Shown here: in pieces, positions 41,712-52,853 of the stretch
Layout: every line of letters begins with the position of its first letter
Numbering within the stretch: the stretch's first letter is position 1
Notes under the pieces: model-generated
Database searches by the model: none
Told to the model about the DNA's origin: nothing
What the model saw: only the letters and a program-made list of their open reading frames with translations
Translations under genes and position numbers: made by a program
Assembly: GCF_008086545.1 (NCBI RefSeq)
Contig: NZ_CP043026.1
Span: 372,001 to 436,000, forward strand
Length of the DNA stretch: 64,000 nt
Reading direction: 5' to 3'
From: Spiroplasma chinense
GTDB lineage: Bacteria; Bacillota_I; Bacilli_A; Mycoplasmatales; Mycoplasmataceae

Positions 41712-44360
41712 ATGAAAAAATTATTAAGACTACTTGGATTATCTGCTGTAGCTCTCTCAATCCCTACAGTTTCTTGTTCGAGGATAGCTTCAGGAATTGG
41801 TGGAAATATTAATAACGGTGGCAGTGATGATTATGACATGAGCGAGTTTACAAACCCACAAAAAAATTACAATTATCAATCAGGGGCTGTAAACTCAACT
41901 CCTGATAATAAACAAAATAATAATCCTATCTATGGTTTTTTTGGTTCACAATATTTTACTTATGCAATTTACAATAAAAAAAATGGTACAAAAGAATTAA
42001 ATGGGGATAAACAAAATTATTTAAAAGTAAATAATCCTAAATTAGAATTAAACGTTTGAAAAGAACAAAGCTCAGCTGCACAATTAATACTTGTAAACAA
42101 ATTTGATAATCTTTCAAAGTATACAAATTTAAAGGTTAGTGTTGATGGAGATCAAAGCAACTTGACAGTTGAACCTAAATTCGAAAAGTTTATAGATGTT
42201 TATGCTCCACAAGCGAATAATAATTATTTGGGAAACAACGGGTTAGACCAATATGTACCAGATGCAACTTATCAGGAAAATGAAATAGTTCCAAAAAATG
42301 AGGTTCAACCAGTTTGAATAAATTTTAAAGCAGATAGAGCAGCTAAAACAGGAACTAGAAATTTAGCTTTAAAAATAGACTATGTTTATGATGGAAAAGA
42401 ATATTCTTATTCTTATGATATGGCTATAACTATAGATTCAAAAGTCTTATCGTTAGAAGAAAAAAATAGTTCAAATGATTTAATAGCTGATAATCAATCG
42501 TTTGATGCCACTCCTTATTTTGTTAAAGGAATGGCAGAATTTAATAACTATAAACAAGTTAAAACAAATAGTTATTCTGATGCTGAAAATAACACAGGAA
42601 AAGCAATATTTTCTGAGTATAGTGGTAAAACTTTAAGTATGGATGTTAATTCAAATGATTTCAAATTAAACAATGATTACTTGATTAAGTTATTTAAAGA
42701 TTCACTTTCAGGTGACGCTAAAAACAGTTCAGATAATTATAAATTTGAATTAATTGAAGATGGGGAATATACAAGTTTCTTTATAAAGATTACAAACAAG
42801 AGTAATGAACAAGATTTTGCATACATTAACCAAAGTTATAAAATAGTTGGAAATAAATTTAGTGTTGACTACAAACCATATAATTCAACTTGAAAAGAAG
42901 GGCAAGACCCAACAAATAAATATATTCAACAATACTTGGCTGAACCAAATTCTAAAGTAATGGATGGATATTTAGAACCATTAAAGCAAGCAAATCAAAG
43001 TTTCCTTTATGTGAGTGGATTTCATAAAAACGCAATTGAATATTATGGTCAATTAAAAAAAGAAACACTTATAGATAAAAACTCATATTATAAATATCTT
43101 TTAAATAATTCGTTTGAAGAAACTTTTGCAAATGGATGAGATTGAAAATTTAATTTTACAGGTCTTTTAGAACATATGAAATTAGCTGCTAAATATAACA
43201 TTAAAGAAATACATTTAAATACAATGGATGTTGGTGGATTTAGTTTTAACTTTGCAACTGGTGATGATACTTACAGAGAACTTGGACTATACTCTGGTGT
43301 AGATCTTGTAAGTACATCAACAGGTAAAATATCTTCTCAAGGAAATGTTTATGTAAAAACTGTACACACACAATTGGCAAAACAACTTTCAAAATTCTTA
43401 ATTGATAACAAAGACAATAAAGATATTCAATTAAAAAATGGAGATAATGTAAAAATTTATTCAACTTTTGATGAACAAAATGAATCATCAATAGAAACAA
43501 TAATGAAAAACTTTAAAGAAAATGCTGTAAGTGATGATCAAATCAACAGAGTTTATTCTTATGCATTTATAGGATGAAGATCTGAAATAACCAAATTGAT
43601 TAAAAAGAACATTTCAGCAAATGATGAAAAGAAAATCAATGACTATATTTCAAGTGATTACGTAGACACTTATGTGATGCAATCAAGAATGTTGAAAGAA
43701 GTTTTAGATAATAACTTTAATATGGAAGTAATAAGAAAAGCAATTTTAAATAGACGTGAATCTAACAAAGTTCATAAGTTCTATTTCTACAATTCTTGAA
43801 ATAATTATCCAGGAGCATTTATACAATCTGATTATTCTGAAACTGCTTGATTAATGCTATTCTCTGCCTTAATGGGAGCTAATGGTTTTGTAAGATTTGC
43901 ATATGATCATTATGCAACTGTAAACCAAGGTTCATTTGATGAAAATGGATTACCACAAATTTACAGTACTGAAAAATTAATAGGTTCTGGAAATGTTGAC
44001 CATGAAGCTGGACAAGATTTTTTAACTTATGGAGGAGATGCAAACAACAATGCTTTGATAAGTATTAGAATGCAAGTCAATATAAATATTTTAAATCATA
44101 TTTATAAATTAAAAACCTTACTAAACTCTGGTTTAAATGTTGTTTCTGAAAATACTTTAATTAGAGCTTTATCACAAGTTGGTTATCCTGTATCAAGATT
44201 AATTGAAAAAAATAATAATCAATACAAATGATATGAGAGTGAAAATAATGATATTGAAAAATTTAATTTATATTCATCAACTTCTAATAACTTTTCAAAA
44301 ACATTAGGACAACAAGTTTATGAGTTGATAAGTATTATAGATAAATTAAAAGGAGAATAA
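41712..44360 (+). CDS. Large lipoprotein, DUF4091/GH123-like glycosidase (paralogue 1)
   Basis: Encodes 882 residues. The signal peptide ends in T-V-S-C (lipobox). An Asn-rich linker (residues 30-70) leads into beta-rich domains. The second half looks like a TIM barrel: I-K-E-I-H-L-N-T-M-D, Y-S-T-F-D587-E588-Q, then Y-S-Y-A-F-I-G-W-R, Y-F-Y-N-S-W-N-N-Y-P and L-M-G-A-N-G-F-V-R-F-A-Y-D. The order of a D-E pair, a W-x-x-x-P segment and a late G-F-x-R-x-A-Y strand resembles DUF4091/GH123 beta-N-acetylgalactosaminidases, which use an Asp-Glu pair. Not proven from sequence alone. A probable surface glycosidase. Confidence 0.7.
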
Positions 44361-44362
44361 TT

Positions 44363-45133
44363 ATGATATTTAAAATTAATACATTATTTTTAATTTTTTT
44401 ATTAGCTCTTTCTCTGTTTAGCATTTTAAATTATTTTACTTTTACAAAAACCAAAAAATGAAATTATATTTTTCTGGGTAAAGATATTGGTTTAATGGTT
44501 TTATCAATAATAACTTATTCTATTTTTGAATTCGTATTAGAAGATCAATATAAAAATGGTTTATTTATACCTTCAGAATTAAATTATTATATTTTATTTA
44601 CATTATTGGCAATTCAAGTTGGTTTTATTATTTTCTGATATTTTGATTTTAAATTTAATTTAAAACAAAATATCTTATCAATAGTTTGTTTATCTTTAAG
44701 TATTGTATTTGTGATTTTAGATACAATACTTAGTCAAGTATATTTGAATTCTAATATCAGTTTCAATACGTTCATGATATGTTTCTATGTTTCAGTTTCT
44801 ATTTTAATTGTTTTACTACTTAGTCAAACAATTATTAATGAAATAATCAGATTTAAAAATAACAACTCTGTAAAGAGAGAGGTTAGAATGATTATCAAAG
44901 CGTCATTAACATTTATATCAACAGTTTTACAAATTATAATTTTAATTTCTGCTGTTTTATACAGCAAAGACAATAGCAAAGGAAAGATATTCTCTGATTG
45001 ATTAAATTATGGATATCTTCTAGGGATAATTATGTTGTGATATCCAACAATCTTATTTCAAAGTATCAATCTATTCGTATATTTAGAAGACAACAAGACT
45101 GAAAAGAAAGAAGTTGTAGAAAATTTAAATTAA
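44363..45133 (+). CDS. Polytopic membrane protein in the surface operon
   Basis: Encodes 256 residues with six to seven hydrophobic segments, TGA Trp codons and a short charged C-terminus. No family recognised. It begins two bases after the stop of the first glycosidase-like gene, whose AAAGGAGAA end serves as the ribosome site. It ends 19 bases before the second one. Its position suggests a role in export, anchoring or uptake for the two surface enzymes. Confidence 0.75.
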
Positions 45134-45152
45134 AAGTCTTGCGGAGGAAAAA

Positions 45153-47417
45153 ATGAGAAAGAAATTAATGGTTTTTGGTTCGGTTATGCTTGGAATAAGT
45201 ATAATTGGAGCACAAGCTTTAACAGTTTATGATAAATATTTTAAAGCTATATCAATCGACGGAAAATACATAGAAAATGTAGTTTCTGTAGGAAAAGAAG
45301 ATATGGATAAAGATTTGAATATCTTCTTTGGAGATTCAATGTATAACTATGCAAACTATTATGATTCAAATAATAAAATTACTTTTAACGGTAATTATGA
45401 CTCTCTATTCAATACCGAAAAGAAAGCAAGTCAATTAAATGTTTGAAGAAATGATAGAAAAAGCGAACAAATGATAATTGTAGGAAACAAAAATAAAAAT
45501 TTAGAAAGTGTATCTGCATATATTACAAACTTTGATAATGGAGTTACTGCACAAGTTTCTGCAAGTAATTTAATTAAAAGTGAAAAATCAAAAGGAACTG
45601 TAGCTATACCAAATGGTATGAGTTACCATCCAGATAAAATTTACAATAACTATGCAAATAGATTTGATGATTTCATAGTTCAACCATTTTTGGTTAACTT
45701 TTCAAGTTACTCAGATAAAGTTGTTGAAGGAACTTATGAATATGAAATTACATTAAATTATAAAGTTGATGGTGTATTTAAAACAAAAGTTGAAAAAATA
45801 AGTATTCAAACTTACAACATTGATGCAAATATAGATAATGGATTTTCATTCAATGCAATGACAAGTCCAGCAACACTAGCAACTTATAATTTAAATCCTG
45901 CAAATGTTGAGGGTGCAAATAGTTCAAGAACTATTTCACAAAGAGCAACCGATAACAAACCAAATAATCAAGAAGCTGCTTCTGTTAAAAAATATTTAAC
46001 AGATAAAGAAATGTATTTTGATTGAATGACGTTTAATAAAGATTATTATCCAACATATCTTAAAGATGATTACAAAGATTTATTAAAAGAAAATTACAAA
46101 TACATGAATGAAATGAATTCGGAATATGCATATGCTCCAACATTTGGAAATTCGGTTATGAGAATTAAAGTAAAAAACAATAACGTTTATAATACTCATG
46201 AAGAATATCTTGAAGATATTTCAAAGAGTACTAAAGAAATGTTAGAAAATGATAACCTTGAATATACTTTTGATTTTGATGGAATGAAAAAGTATATAGA
46301 ATTTGCAAAGGAAAACGGTTTTAAAAAAATCTATCTTCCTTCAATTACTAGAGGAACAAATGGAATTAAGTTCTTTTATGATTATGATAACAATAATGGG
46401 ATAAGTTCTAATTTTTCTGGAAATGAAAATGCGCCTAACTTAAACTTCTATATAGTTTCTGCGTTAAAAGATCTTTTAATAGGATCTTCAAATGCAGGAA
46501 TAATAACTGAAGCAGGTCAATTATACATTGATAAAATCATTCCTAAACTTACAAGTTCTTTATTAGAATTTATAAATGAAAATAAAGAACTATTAAAATT
46601 AGATGATGGTAATGATATGCAATTCTACATTTCAATGGATGAAACTTCTTATTCAATTGATAGTGATATTGTAAAAGCAGTTAAATCAGTTGACACTGAT
46701 TCAAAATTAAAATTCCACGCTTATGTTGGATGACAATATGATATTGATATAAAAACTGATAAGGGTGTTGAAGAAAGAATTGTAAATATGTTTGATGACA
46801 TCACAATTCAACAAAGAGAAATTATTATGAAAGCTTTAGATGATAAAACTATTTTTGAGAGATTGAAAAAAGCTTTTGCTGAAAGAAAAGCTATGGGTAA
46901 AAAAACTTGAATGTATTCTTCTTGAAACAATGCCCCAGCAACATATGTAGCTTCACTTCCTTCAGAATCTTATTGAGGAATGTTAGCAGCTTACAAATTT
47001 GGTTTAGATGGATTTACTAGATTTGCTTATGAAGGATACAGAAGCAACATCACAGCTGATGGTGATTATGACAATTCTCATAAAAATGAACCTGGTGATG
47101 CATACTTAATGTATCCAACTTACTATCTAAAAAATAGTGCACCAAGTATGAGAATATTTAATATTGAAGAAGCGTATCATTTAGTTAAAAAAATGGAAGT
47201 TTTAACTGAAATAGGTGAAAGTAAATTATCATTTACTAATAAAGAAAAAGAATTAATTTTAAATCAAATTGGTAGACCTACAAAATTCACTCAAGATTCA
47301 AACTTTATATTTACAGTATCTCCATCATTGAAAGATATTGATATTACAAAAACTTCAACTTACGTAAATGTAATGATTGAAAATGTAAAACAATATTTAG
47401 AATTGAAAGGTTTTTAG
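45153..47417 (+). CDS. Membrane-anchored DUF4091/GH123-like glycosidase (paralogue 2)
   Basis: Encodes 754 residues and is related to the 41712 gene. Residues 1-25 form a signal or anchor without lipobox Cys. The matching C-terminal elements are F-A-K-E-N-G-F-K-K-I-Y-L-P, F-Y-I-S-M-D496-E497, Y-V-G-W-Q, M-Y-S-S-W-N-N-A-P and F-G-L-D-G-F-T-R-F-A-Y-E-G-Y. The D-E pair is again in place, so both copies look active. The N-terminal domain differs from that of the first copy. GGAGG precedes the ATG. Likely substrate: amino-sugar-containing glycans of the host, by family analogy only. Confidence 0.7.
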
Positions 47418-47426
47418 GTGATATTT

Positions 47427-48707
47427 ATGAAAAAATTACTTAATTTAATGGCTAGCATAACTTTATCTGTATCTGCAACAAGTTCACTTGTTGCTTGTGG
47501 TTCAGATATTAAGCCAGAAAATATTAATATAAATATCTCAAAATCTCAATTAAATGATTTTGTAGAACAAAATAGTGTAGTAGATTTAATAAAGAGTAAA
47601 AATATAACAAAGTTAAAAGAACTTGAAGTACAAATTTTAAAAAATGCAAAAGTTAGTCCAAGTAAAGCAAAAGTTATGTTGAGTCCTGCGTATAACGCAA
47701 ATTCAAATATTTTTATAACAATTGATCAAATCAAAGATCTACCTGTTATTAACATGTTTTCTCTAGTTATTTTTGCAACACCAAATAATTATGTAGAAAG
47801 TAAAAGTTATGATAATAGAGCTTTATTATCAGAAATTTCTACAGAAATTAGTGTAAATGAAGCTTTGTTGTTTCAAGAAGAAGCTCAAGGTATTGATAAA
47901 GTTTATTATTATTATAAAAAATCTATGGAAAAGATTTTAGATCAAATTTCACAAAAAGCAGATAATGAAAAAATCTTAAATTCATTAAAAGAAAAATATA
48001 ACTTAAAAGATGCTCAAGAACTAAAAGACTATATTGAAACAAATTTAAAAACTATTTTAAATAGTGCTCAATTAGATACATTGGCTCAAGTTGAAAATAA
48101 TAAATTTACTATCAATGTAAAAGAAATTGAAAATCAACCCAATTGATTAAACAGTACTTTTGTTAAATTTGATAGTTACTATAGTGGTGTTACACAAGCT
48201 CTAGAAAAAGACTTAAATTATTCAGTAGTAACTCCAATTACAATTGATAATAGAGAAACTCAAAAAATCGAAGATATCTATAGACTTGGTCAAAACAAAG
48301 ACGAAAAAAATGAAGAAGAAACTTTTGCATTAAGGGTAAAGGGTCAAGCAGAATCAACTAATTTTGGTGATTTATATCCAATAGTTAAAAAATATGTTTC
48401 TGAAATTATGTCAAATCATTACATAGAAAGTGGTTTAGAAATAGGGTCTGACATGTTTGAAATGAGGCTGATTAAAGCAGCTTCTGGTGACGATGTATTT
48501 TGAAGTACAGGGTGAAGTAGTGATGCAAATATTTGGGTAGATAATGCTAAACTTTCAGTAGCATCCCCGGGTAAATATTTTGGTGAAACATTACCAATAT
48601 TAAACATTTTATTCTATAGTTCAAATACTGAATATATTACTGTTAAAAATGATGCTGAAAACAAGAAATTAGCTTTATTCCATTTACCAGTTAAATTCAC
48701 TGGTTAA
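47427..48707 (+). CDS. Lipoprotein, last gene of the surface operon
   Basis: Encodes 426 residues. The signal peptide ends in L-V-A-C, a clear lipobox. The start at 47427 is preferred over GTG 47418 because AGGTGA sits eight bases upstream. The mature part is helical, with long Lys/Glu/Asn-rich segments near residues 140-210, then a more structured C-terminal part with three Trp (two TGA, one TGG). No domain recognised. Confidence 0.75.
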
Positions 48708-48763
48708 TTAAACATTTTTTTATAAAAAAAGTAAAAAAAGTGAATTTTTAGCAATTAATAATA

Positions 48764-48769
48764 TATAAT
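48764..48769 (+). promoter_or_regulatory. -10 box of the infC operon
   Basis: TATAAT before the long infC leader; the expected transcript starts near 48777. Confidence 0.55.
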
Positions 48770-48774
48770 AATTT

Positions 48775-48913
48775 TGGTTTAAAAGAAGAAGCGCACAGCT
48801 CACCGTCACTTTAAAGAAAACGGTAAAAACTTATTTACTATCTAAATAAAACATAGATACGTTAAAATAATTTTCAAGTGTGCTCCTAGACTTTTAAGGC
48901 ACACTTTTATTTT
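48775..48913 (+). promoter_or_regulatory. Leader RNA of the infC-rpmI-rplT operon (L20-leader-like)
   Basis: About 140 untranslated bases precede infC. They contain a small stem (ACCGT with ACGGT) and end in a terminator-like hairpin: AAGTGTGC at 48876-48883 pairs with GCACACTT at 48899-48906, then TTATTTT. A terminator inside the leader of this operon is typical of L20 feedback control in Firmicutes, where free L20 promotes premature termination. The role is inferred from position and shape. Confidence 0.6.
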
Positions 48914-48922
48914 GGAGGAAAA

Positions 48923-49453
48923 ATGGCAGACAACAAAAATGCAAAAACAGAATTTGTGAATAGAGAAATAAGAGCTAGACAAATTTTGATTATTAAAGAA
49001 GATGGTTCAAAAGAAGGACCATTAAATAAATTCGAAGCTTTAAAATTAGCTGAAGAACAAGGACTTGACTTACTTCAAGTGGGTATGCAAGACAACTCAA
49101 CAGCAATAGCAAAAATATTGGACTTTGGTAAGTTCAAATATGAACAAAAAAGAAAACAACGTGAAAACAAAAAAAACCAAATCAAAGTTGAAAATAAAGA
49201 AATTAGACTTACAGTTGGTATTGGTGATCATGATATGGATACAAAAGCTAGAAAAGCTAGAGAATTTTTAGAAGCCGGAGATAGAGTTAAAATTTCTTTA
49301 AAATTTAAAGGAAGAGAAATAGCTTATCAAGAATTTGGACTAGAAACACTAAAAAAATTCTATACAAAAATTGAAGATATCGCCAAAATTGAAAAAGATG
49401 CGAAATTAAACACTCGTTTCTTAGACATGTATGTAGTGCCTAAAAAAGGTTAA
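48923..49453 (+). CDS. infC: Translation initiation factor IF-3
   Basis: Encodes 176 residues, the usual length. The N-domain begins V-N-R-E-I-R-A-R, the linker is rich in Lys/Arg, and the C-domain has K-E-I-R-L-T-V-G-I-G-D-H-D and V-K-I-S-L-K-F-K-G-R-E. IF-3 keeps the 30S subunit free and checks the start codon. GGAGG precedes ATG 48923. First gene of the operon with L35 and L20. Confidence 0.97.
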   Translation: MADNKNAKTEFVNREIRARQILIIKEDGSKEGPLNKFEALKLAEEQGLDLLQVGMQDNSTAIAKILDFGKFKYEQKRKQRENKKNQIKVENKEIRLTVGIGDHDMDTKARKAREFLEAGDRVKISLKFKGREIAYQEFGLETLKKFYTKIEDIAKIEKDAKLNTRFLDMYVVPKKG

Positions 49454-49474
49454 TAAACGAAGGGAGAAAAAGTT

Positions 49475-49669
49475 ATGCCAAAAATGAAAACTAAACGTGC
49501 ATTAGCTAAAAGAGTTAAGAAAAACGGAACTGGTAAACTTAAAAGAGGTCATGCTTATAGATCTCACTTAGCACAAAACAAAACCACAAAACAAAAAAGA
49601 CATCTTAAAAAAGCATCATTCGTATCAGCAGGTGATATGAAACGTCTAAAAGGATTATTACAAAACTAA
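49475..49669 (+). CDS. rpmI: 50S ribosomal protein L35
   Basis: Encodes 64 residues, highly basic. The start [13 protein letters not shown] and the [12 protein letters not shown] segment are diagnostic. AGGGAG precedes the ATG. Confidence 0.97.
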   Translation: MPKMKTKRALAKRVKKNGTGKLKRGHAYRSHLAQNKTTKQKRHLKKASFVSAGDMKRLKGLLQN

Positions 49670-49685
49670 AAGGTAGGTAAATAGT

Positions 49686-50051
49686 ATGGCAAGAGTAAAA
49701 TTTGGAAAAGTAACAAGAGCAAGAAGAAAACGTTGAATCAAAAGAGCTAAAGGTTACTACGGAACAAAAAAAGCAAACTACAAGAAAGCACATGAACAAG
49801 TTGTACGTTCAATGCATTATGCATTCGTTGGACGTAAACTAAGAAAACGTGATTTTAGAAAACTTTGAATTGTACGTATTAATGCAGCTGTTAGACCTTT
49901 AGGTTTAAGTTATTCAAAATTCATGAATGGTGTAAAACTAGCTGGAATTGATATCAACAGAAAAATGTTATCAGAATTAGCAATTCATGAACCAAAACAA
50001 TTTGAAAAAATTGTAGATGCTTCAAAAAAAGCTTTAAGCGCTAAAAAATAA
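49686..50051 (+). CDS. rplT: 50S ribosomal protein L20
   Basis: Encodes 121 residues. TGA Trp codons at residues 17 and 60 break it in the standard code, so it is easily missed. Diagnostic parts: M-A-R-V-K-F-G, the [12 protein letters not shown] segment and [13 protein letters not shown]20 is needed for early 50S assembly and represses its own operon in other Firmicutes. Confidence 0.97.
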
Positions 50052-50062
50052 GATGACAATAT

Positions 50063-50085
50063 ATCGAGCATAGCTCGATTTTTTT
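50063..50085 (+). terminator. Terminator of the infC operon
   Basis: ATCGAGC and GCTCGAT arms with a three-base loop, then six T. Confidence 0.9.
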
Positions 50086-50189
50086 GCTTCTATATAGAGT
50101 TTTGACAGACTTATAAAAAAAGTGATTTAAAAATAGTTTTAAACTTACCTATTTCTTATATAATATATAAATATTGAGGTACTAGAAAA

Positions 50190-50540
50190 ATGGCAAAATT
50201 AGATGAAAAAGGAATTATAGAATTTACAGAAGAAGACATTGAAACAGCTTGAAACAATTCACCAGAACTAGTTAATAAAGAAGCACAAGAATTTAGAATG
50301 TGTTTTATTTGTAAATTTCACATGAAAAGAAAAGAATTTAATAATTTAGAGTTGGGTAAATTTGGTTGAATACCAGAACCAATAAATATCAAAAATTTTA
50401 GTTTTGAAAGCGCAAATTTTGTTGCAATACATCCAGGATGTTCTGAATTTAGACCAAAAGATGATTGTACTAAAATTCTAAATAAAGTAAAAAAAATGCT
50501 TTGAGCATTTGATGAAAGTATTTATGAAAATGAAAAATAG
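50190..50540 (+). CDS. Small Cys-containing protein of unknown function
   Basis: Encodes 116 residues; three TGA Trp codons (residues 21, 57 and 104) hide it from standard translation. M-C-F-I-C-K-F-H-M near residues 37-44 gives a C-x-x-C-x-x-H set, and further Cys occur near residues 84 and 93, so a zinc or metal site is possible. Acidic N-terminus, no membrane segment. No family recognised. The ribosome site (TTGAGG) is moderate. The gene is convergent with trpS, and the two share a terminator. Confidence 0.75.
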
Positions 50541-50562
50541 GACAGAGTCCTATTTTCTTTTG
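50534..50562. terminator. Bidirectional terminator between convergent genes
   Basis: A ten-base stem AAAATAGGAC with its complement, loop of three. It contains the stop codons of both the 50190 gene and trpS. Confidence 0.85.
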
Positions 50563-51563
50563 TAATTTAGACCAGTTAGATTTAATACTTTGGTCATTTT
50601 TTTTCTAGCTATTTTTCTAGCTTTTTCTGCACCTTCATTTAATCAATTATCAACTTCATCACTACCAAGTAATTGATTATATCTTGTTTGAATGTCTGTT
50701 AATAAAGCTACAACAACTTCACTAACTTCTTCTTTTAAAACGCCATAATCTTTTCCTTCAAAGTGTTTTTCTACTTCATTCATTTCAACTTCTTTTAATG
50801 CTGAATATATTGTAAGAAGATTACTTACACCTGGTTTATTTTCAGGATCATATTTAATTATATTTTCAGAATCAGTAACTGCTGATTTGATTTTCTTTTT
50901 AACTTCATTTACATCATCTAATAATGCAATAAAACTTTTAGGATTTTCAGCAGATTTAGACATTTTTTTGCTTGGATCTTGTAGGTCCATAATTTTTGAA
51001 CCTACTTTTGGAGTAAATTCTTCAGGTGTTGAAAACATTTCTCCAAACTTATTATTCATTCTTTCTGCTAAGTTTCTTGTAAGTTCTATATGTTGTTTTT
51101 GGTCTTTCCCAACTGGTACAAAAGCAGGGTCATAAAGTAAAATGTCTGCCGCCATTAAAACAGGGTAAGTTAATAGACCAGTTGGAATGAATTCAGTTCC
51201 ATTTTCAGATTTCATTTTTACTGATTTGTCTTTGAATTGAGTCATTCTTTGTAGCTCACCCAAAGTTGTATTACAAGTTAAAACCCAAGCTAGTAGAGTG
51301 TGTTCTAAAACTTCGCTTTGTACAAAAACTGTTGATTTTTTTGGGTCTAAACCACATGCAAAGTATAAAGTAACCATGTTTTTTATATTTCTTCTCAAAT
51401 CTTCTTTACCAATTGGTGTTGTAATTCCGTGTAAATTTGCAACAAAAACAAACATTTCAAATTCATCTTGCATTGAAACAAAGTTTTTCATAGCACCAAT
51501 ATAATTACCTAATGTCATTTGTCCTGTGGTTGTAATTCCACTTAACATTCTTTTTTTTTCCAT
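50550..51563 (-). CDS. trpS: Tryptophanyl-tRNA synthetase
   Basis: Encodes 337 residues, the normal size; the reverse-strand end lies 93 bases past a TGA that encodes Trp. Class I motifs: the T-T-G-Q-M-T-L-G-N-Y-I-G start (HIGH equivalent), M-A-A-D-I-L-L-Y, and K-M-S-K-S (KMSKS). It charges tRNA-Trp; in this organism the enzyme supports tRNAs that read TGG and TGA. GGAG precedes the ATG. Confidence 0.97.
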
Positions 51564-51664
51564 AAAAATATACTCCTTTAAAAATAAATATCATTGTTAT
51601 TATACATTTTATTTGTTTTTATAATATTAAATAAGTAAAATATATTATACAGGTGGTAAAAATT

Positions 51665-52468
51665 ATGTTTAAATTTAGTATTGTAAAAAATGATTACATT
51701 GTAACTGATGTTAGTGTTGAACAGTTGTTATCAACTCTAACATCAAAAGGACATGTTTTAGATGAAAAAGAACCAAATTTTGTTTTTGTAATTGGGGGTG
51801 ACGGAACCTTTCTTAAAGCGGTTCAAAAATACCAAAATAGCATACAAAAAATAAAGTTTATTCCTTTTAAATCAGGGGGAATAGGTTTTTATACAAATAA
51901 AAACAGAGTAAATGAACTTGAAACTATCCTAGAAATGATTGACAAAGAAACATATTTTGAACATTCATATGAAATGTTAGAAATAAAAAATGGAAAAACA
52001 ACTCATCTTGTAACAAATGAAATGAAAATTCTAAACGAAACTAAAGCTACTTATATAAAGATATTTATAAATGATGAGTATTTAGAAACATTTCATGGAA
52101 CAGGACTTGTAGTTTCAACCCAAACTGGAAGTACAGGTTATATGAAGTCTACTGGAGGCGCTGTAATTCTTGCAAAAGGTGTTGGATTATATCAAATCCA
52201 AGAACTTGTGCCAGTAAGTACAAACAAGTTTAGAACATTAAATTCACCTATAATTTTAGACAAAAGAAGTAAAGTTAGATTTGAATTAGAAAATATAAAT
52301 GATTTGTTAATTTGTGATACAAAGCAAAGAAAAATAGAGGATAAAATTTTAGATATTACTGTAAGTGATATTCAAATTAAAATGATAAGTCATATTAACC
52401 CTAAAGATACAAGTGAAATAAAAGTTTTACGTGATATCTTTATTAAAGATAAGGAAATGATTGAGTAA
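51665..52468 (+). CDS. nadK: NAD kinase
   Basis: Encodes 267 residues. It makes NADP from NAD using ATP or polyphosphate. The catalytic G-G-D-G-T-F-L motif, the N-E lead-in (V-T-N-E-M) and the conserved T-G-S-T-G-Y-M-K-S-T-G-G segment are present. The start at 51665 is chosen because AGGTGG is upstream; a GTG at 51653 would remove that spacing. Its last base overlaps the next gene (TAATG). Confidence 0.93.
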   Translation: MFKFSIVKNDYIVTDVSVEQLLSTLTSKGHVLDEKEPNFVFVIGGDGTFLKAVQKYQNSIQKIKFIPFKSGGIGFYTNKNRVNELETILEMIDKETYFEHSYEMLEIKNGKTTHLVTNEMKILNETKATYIKIFINDEYLETFHGTGLVVSTQTGSTGYMKSTGGAVILAKGVGLYQIQELVPVSTNKFRTLNSPIILDKRSKVRFELENINDLLICDTKQRKIEDKILDITVSDIQIKMISHINPKDTSEIKVLRDIFIKDKEMIE

Positions 52469-52821
52469 TGAATTTTATTTTAACTATAACATTAGCGTTT
52501 GTTGCATGTATTTGTGCACTTGCTTTATTGATATATTTAAGTCTTGCAAAAAAGATAAATATTAAATTTAAAAGAGATAAATTAATTAATGATCCAAAAG
52601 CATTTACTTATCCAAACATTTTAAAAGGTTTGGGTGGAATTCAAAATGTAGAAAAACTTGAAGACAAACAAATTAAAGTATTGTCTTCAAGTTTGGTTGA
52701 TGAAAAATATCTAACTAAAATTGGTGTAAAAGCTAAAGTTGAAAAAGATATTGTAACTTTATCTGTTAAAGGCTTTAACTTAAACAACTTTTATAAGAGG
52801 TTAGATAAAGACTTAAAATAA
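52468..52821 (+). CDS. Membrane-anchored PTS EIIB-like protein lacking the active Cys
   Basis: Encodes 117 residues. Residues 3-27 form one membrane segment, with a basic region after it. The soluble part matches the glucose-type EIIB fold: I-L-K-G-L-G-G-I-Q-N-V corresponds to the family's L-G-G-x-x-N-I, and I-G-V-K-A-K-V to the G-A-x-G-V turn. The normal phosphorylated Cys (family: D-x-C-x-T-R-L) falls at Lys/Gln in L-E-D-K-Q-I-K, so it cannot carry phosphate. Probably a regulatory or structural relative. Overlaps nadK by one base. Confidence 0.75.
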   Translation: MNFILTITLAFVACICALALLIYLSLAKKINIKFKRDKLINDPKAFTYPNILKGLGGIQNVEKLEDKQIKVLSSSLVDEKYLTKIGVKAKVEKDIVTLSVKGFNLNNFYKRLDKDLK

Positions 52822-52853
52822 AAGAGAACTTTTAAAAGTTCTCTTTTATTTTT
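52820..52853. terminator. Bidirectional terminator
   Basis: AAAAGAGAACTTTT and its complement form a long perfect palindrome, with T on one side and A on the other. It separates the convergent EIIB-like and rhodanese genes. Confidence 0.85.
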
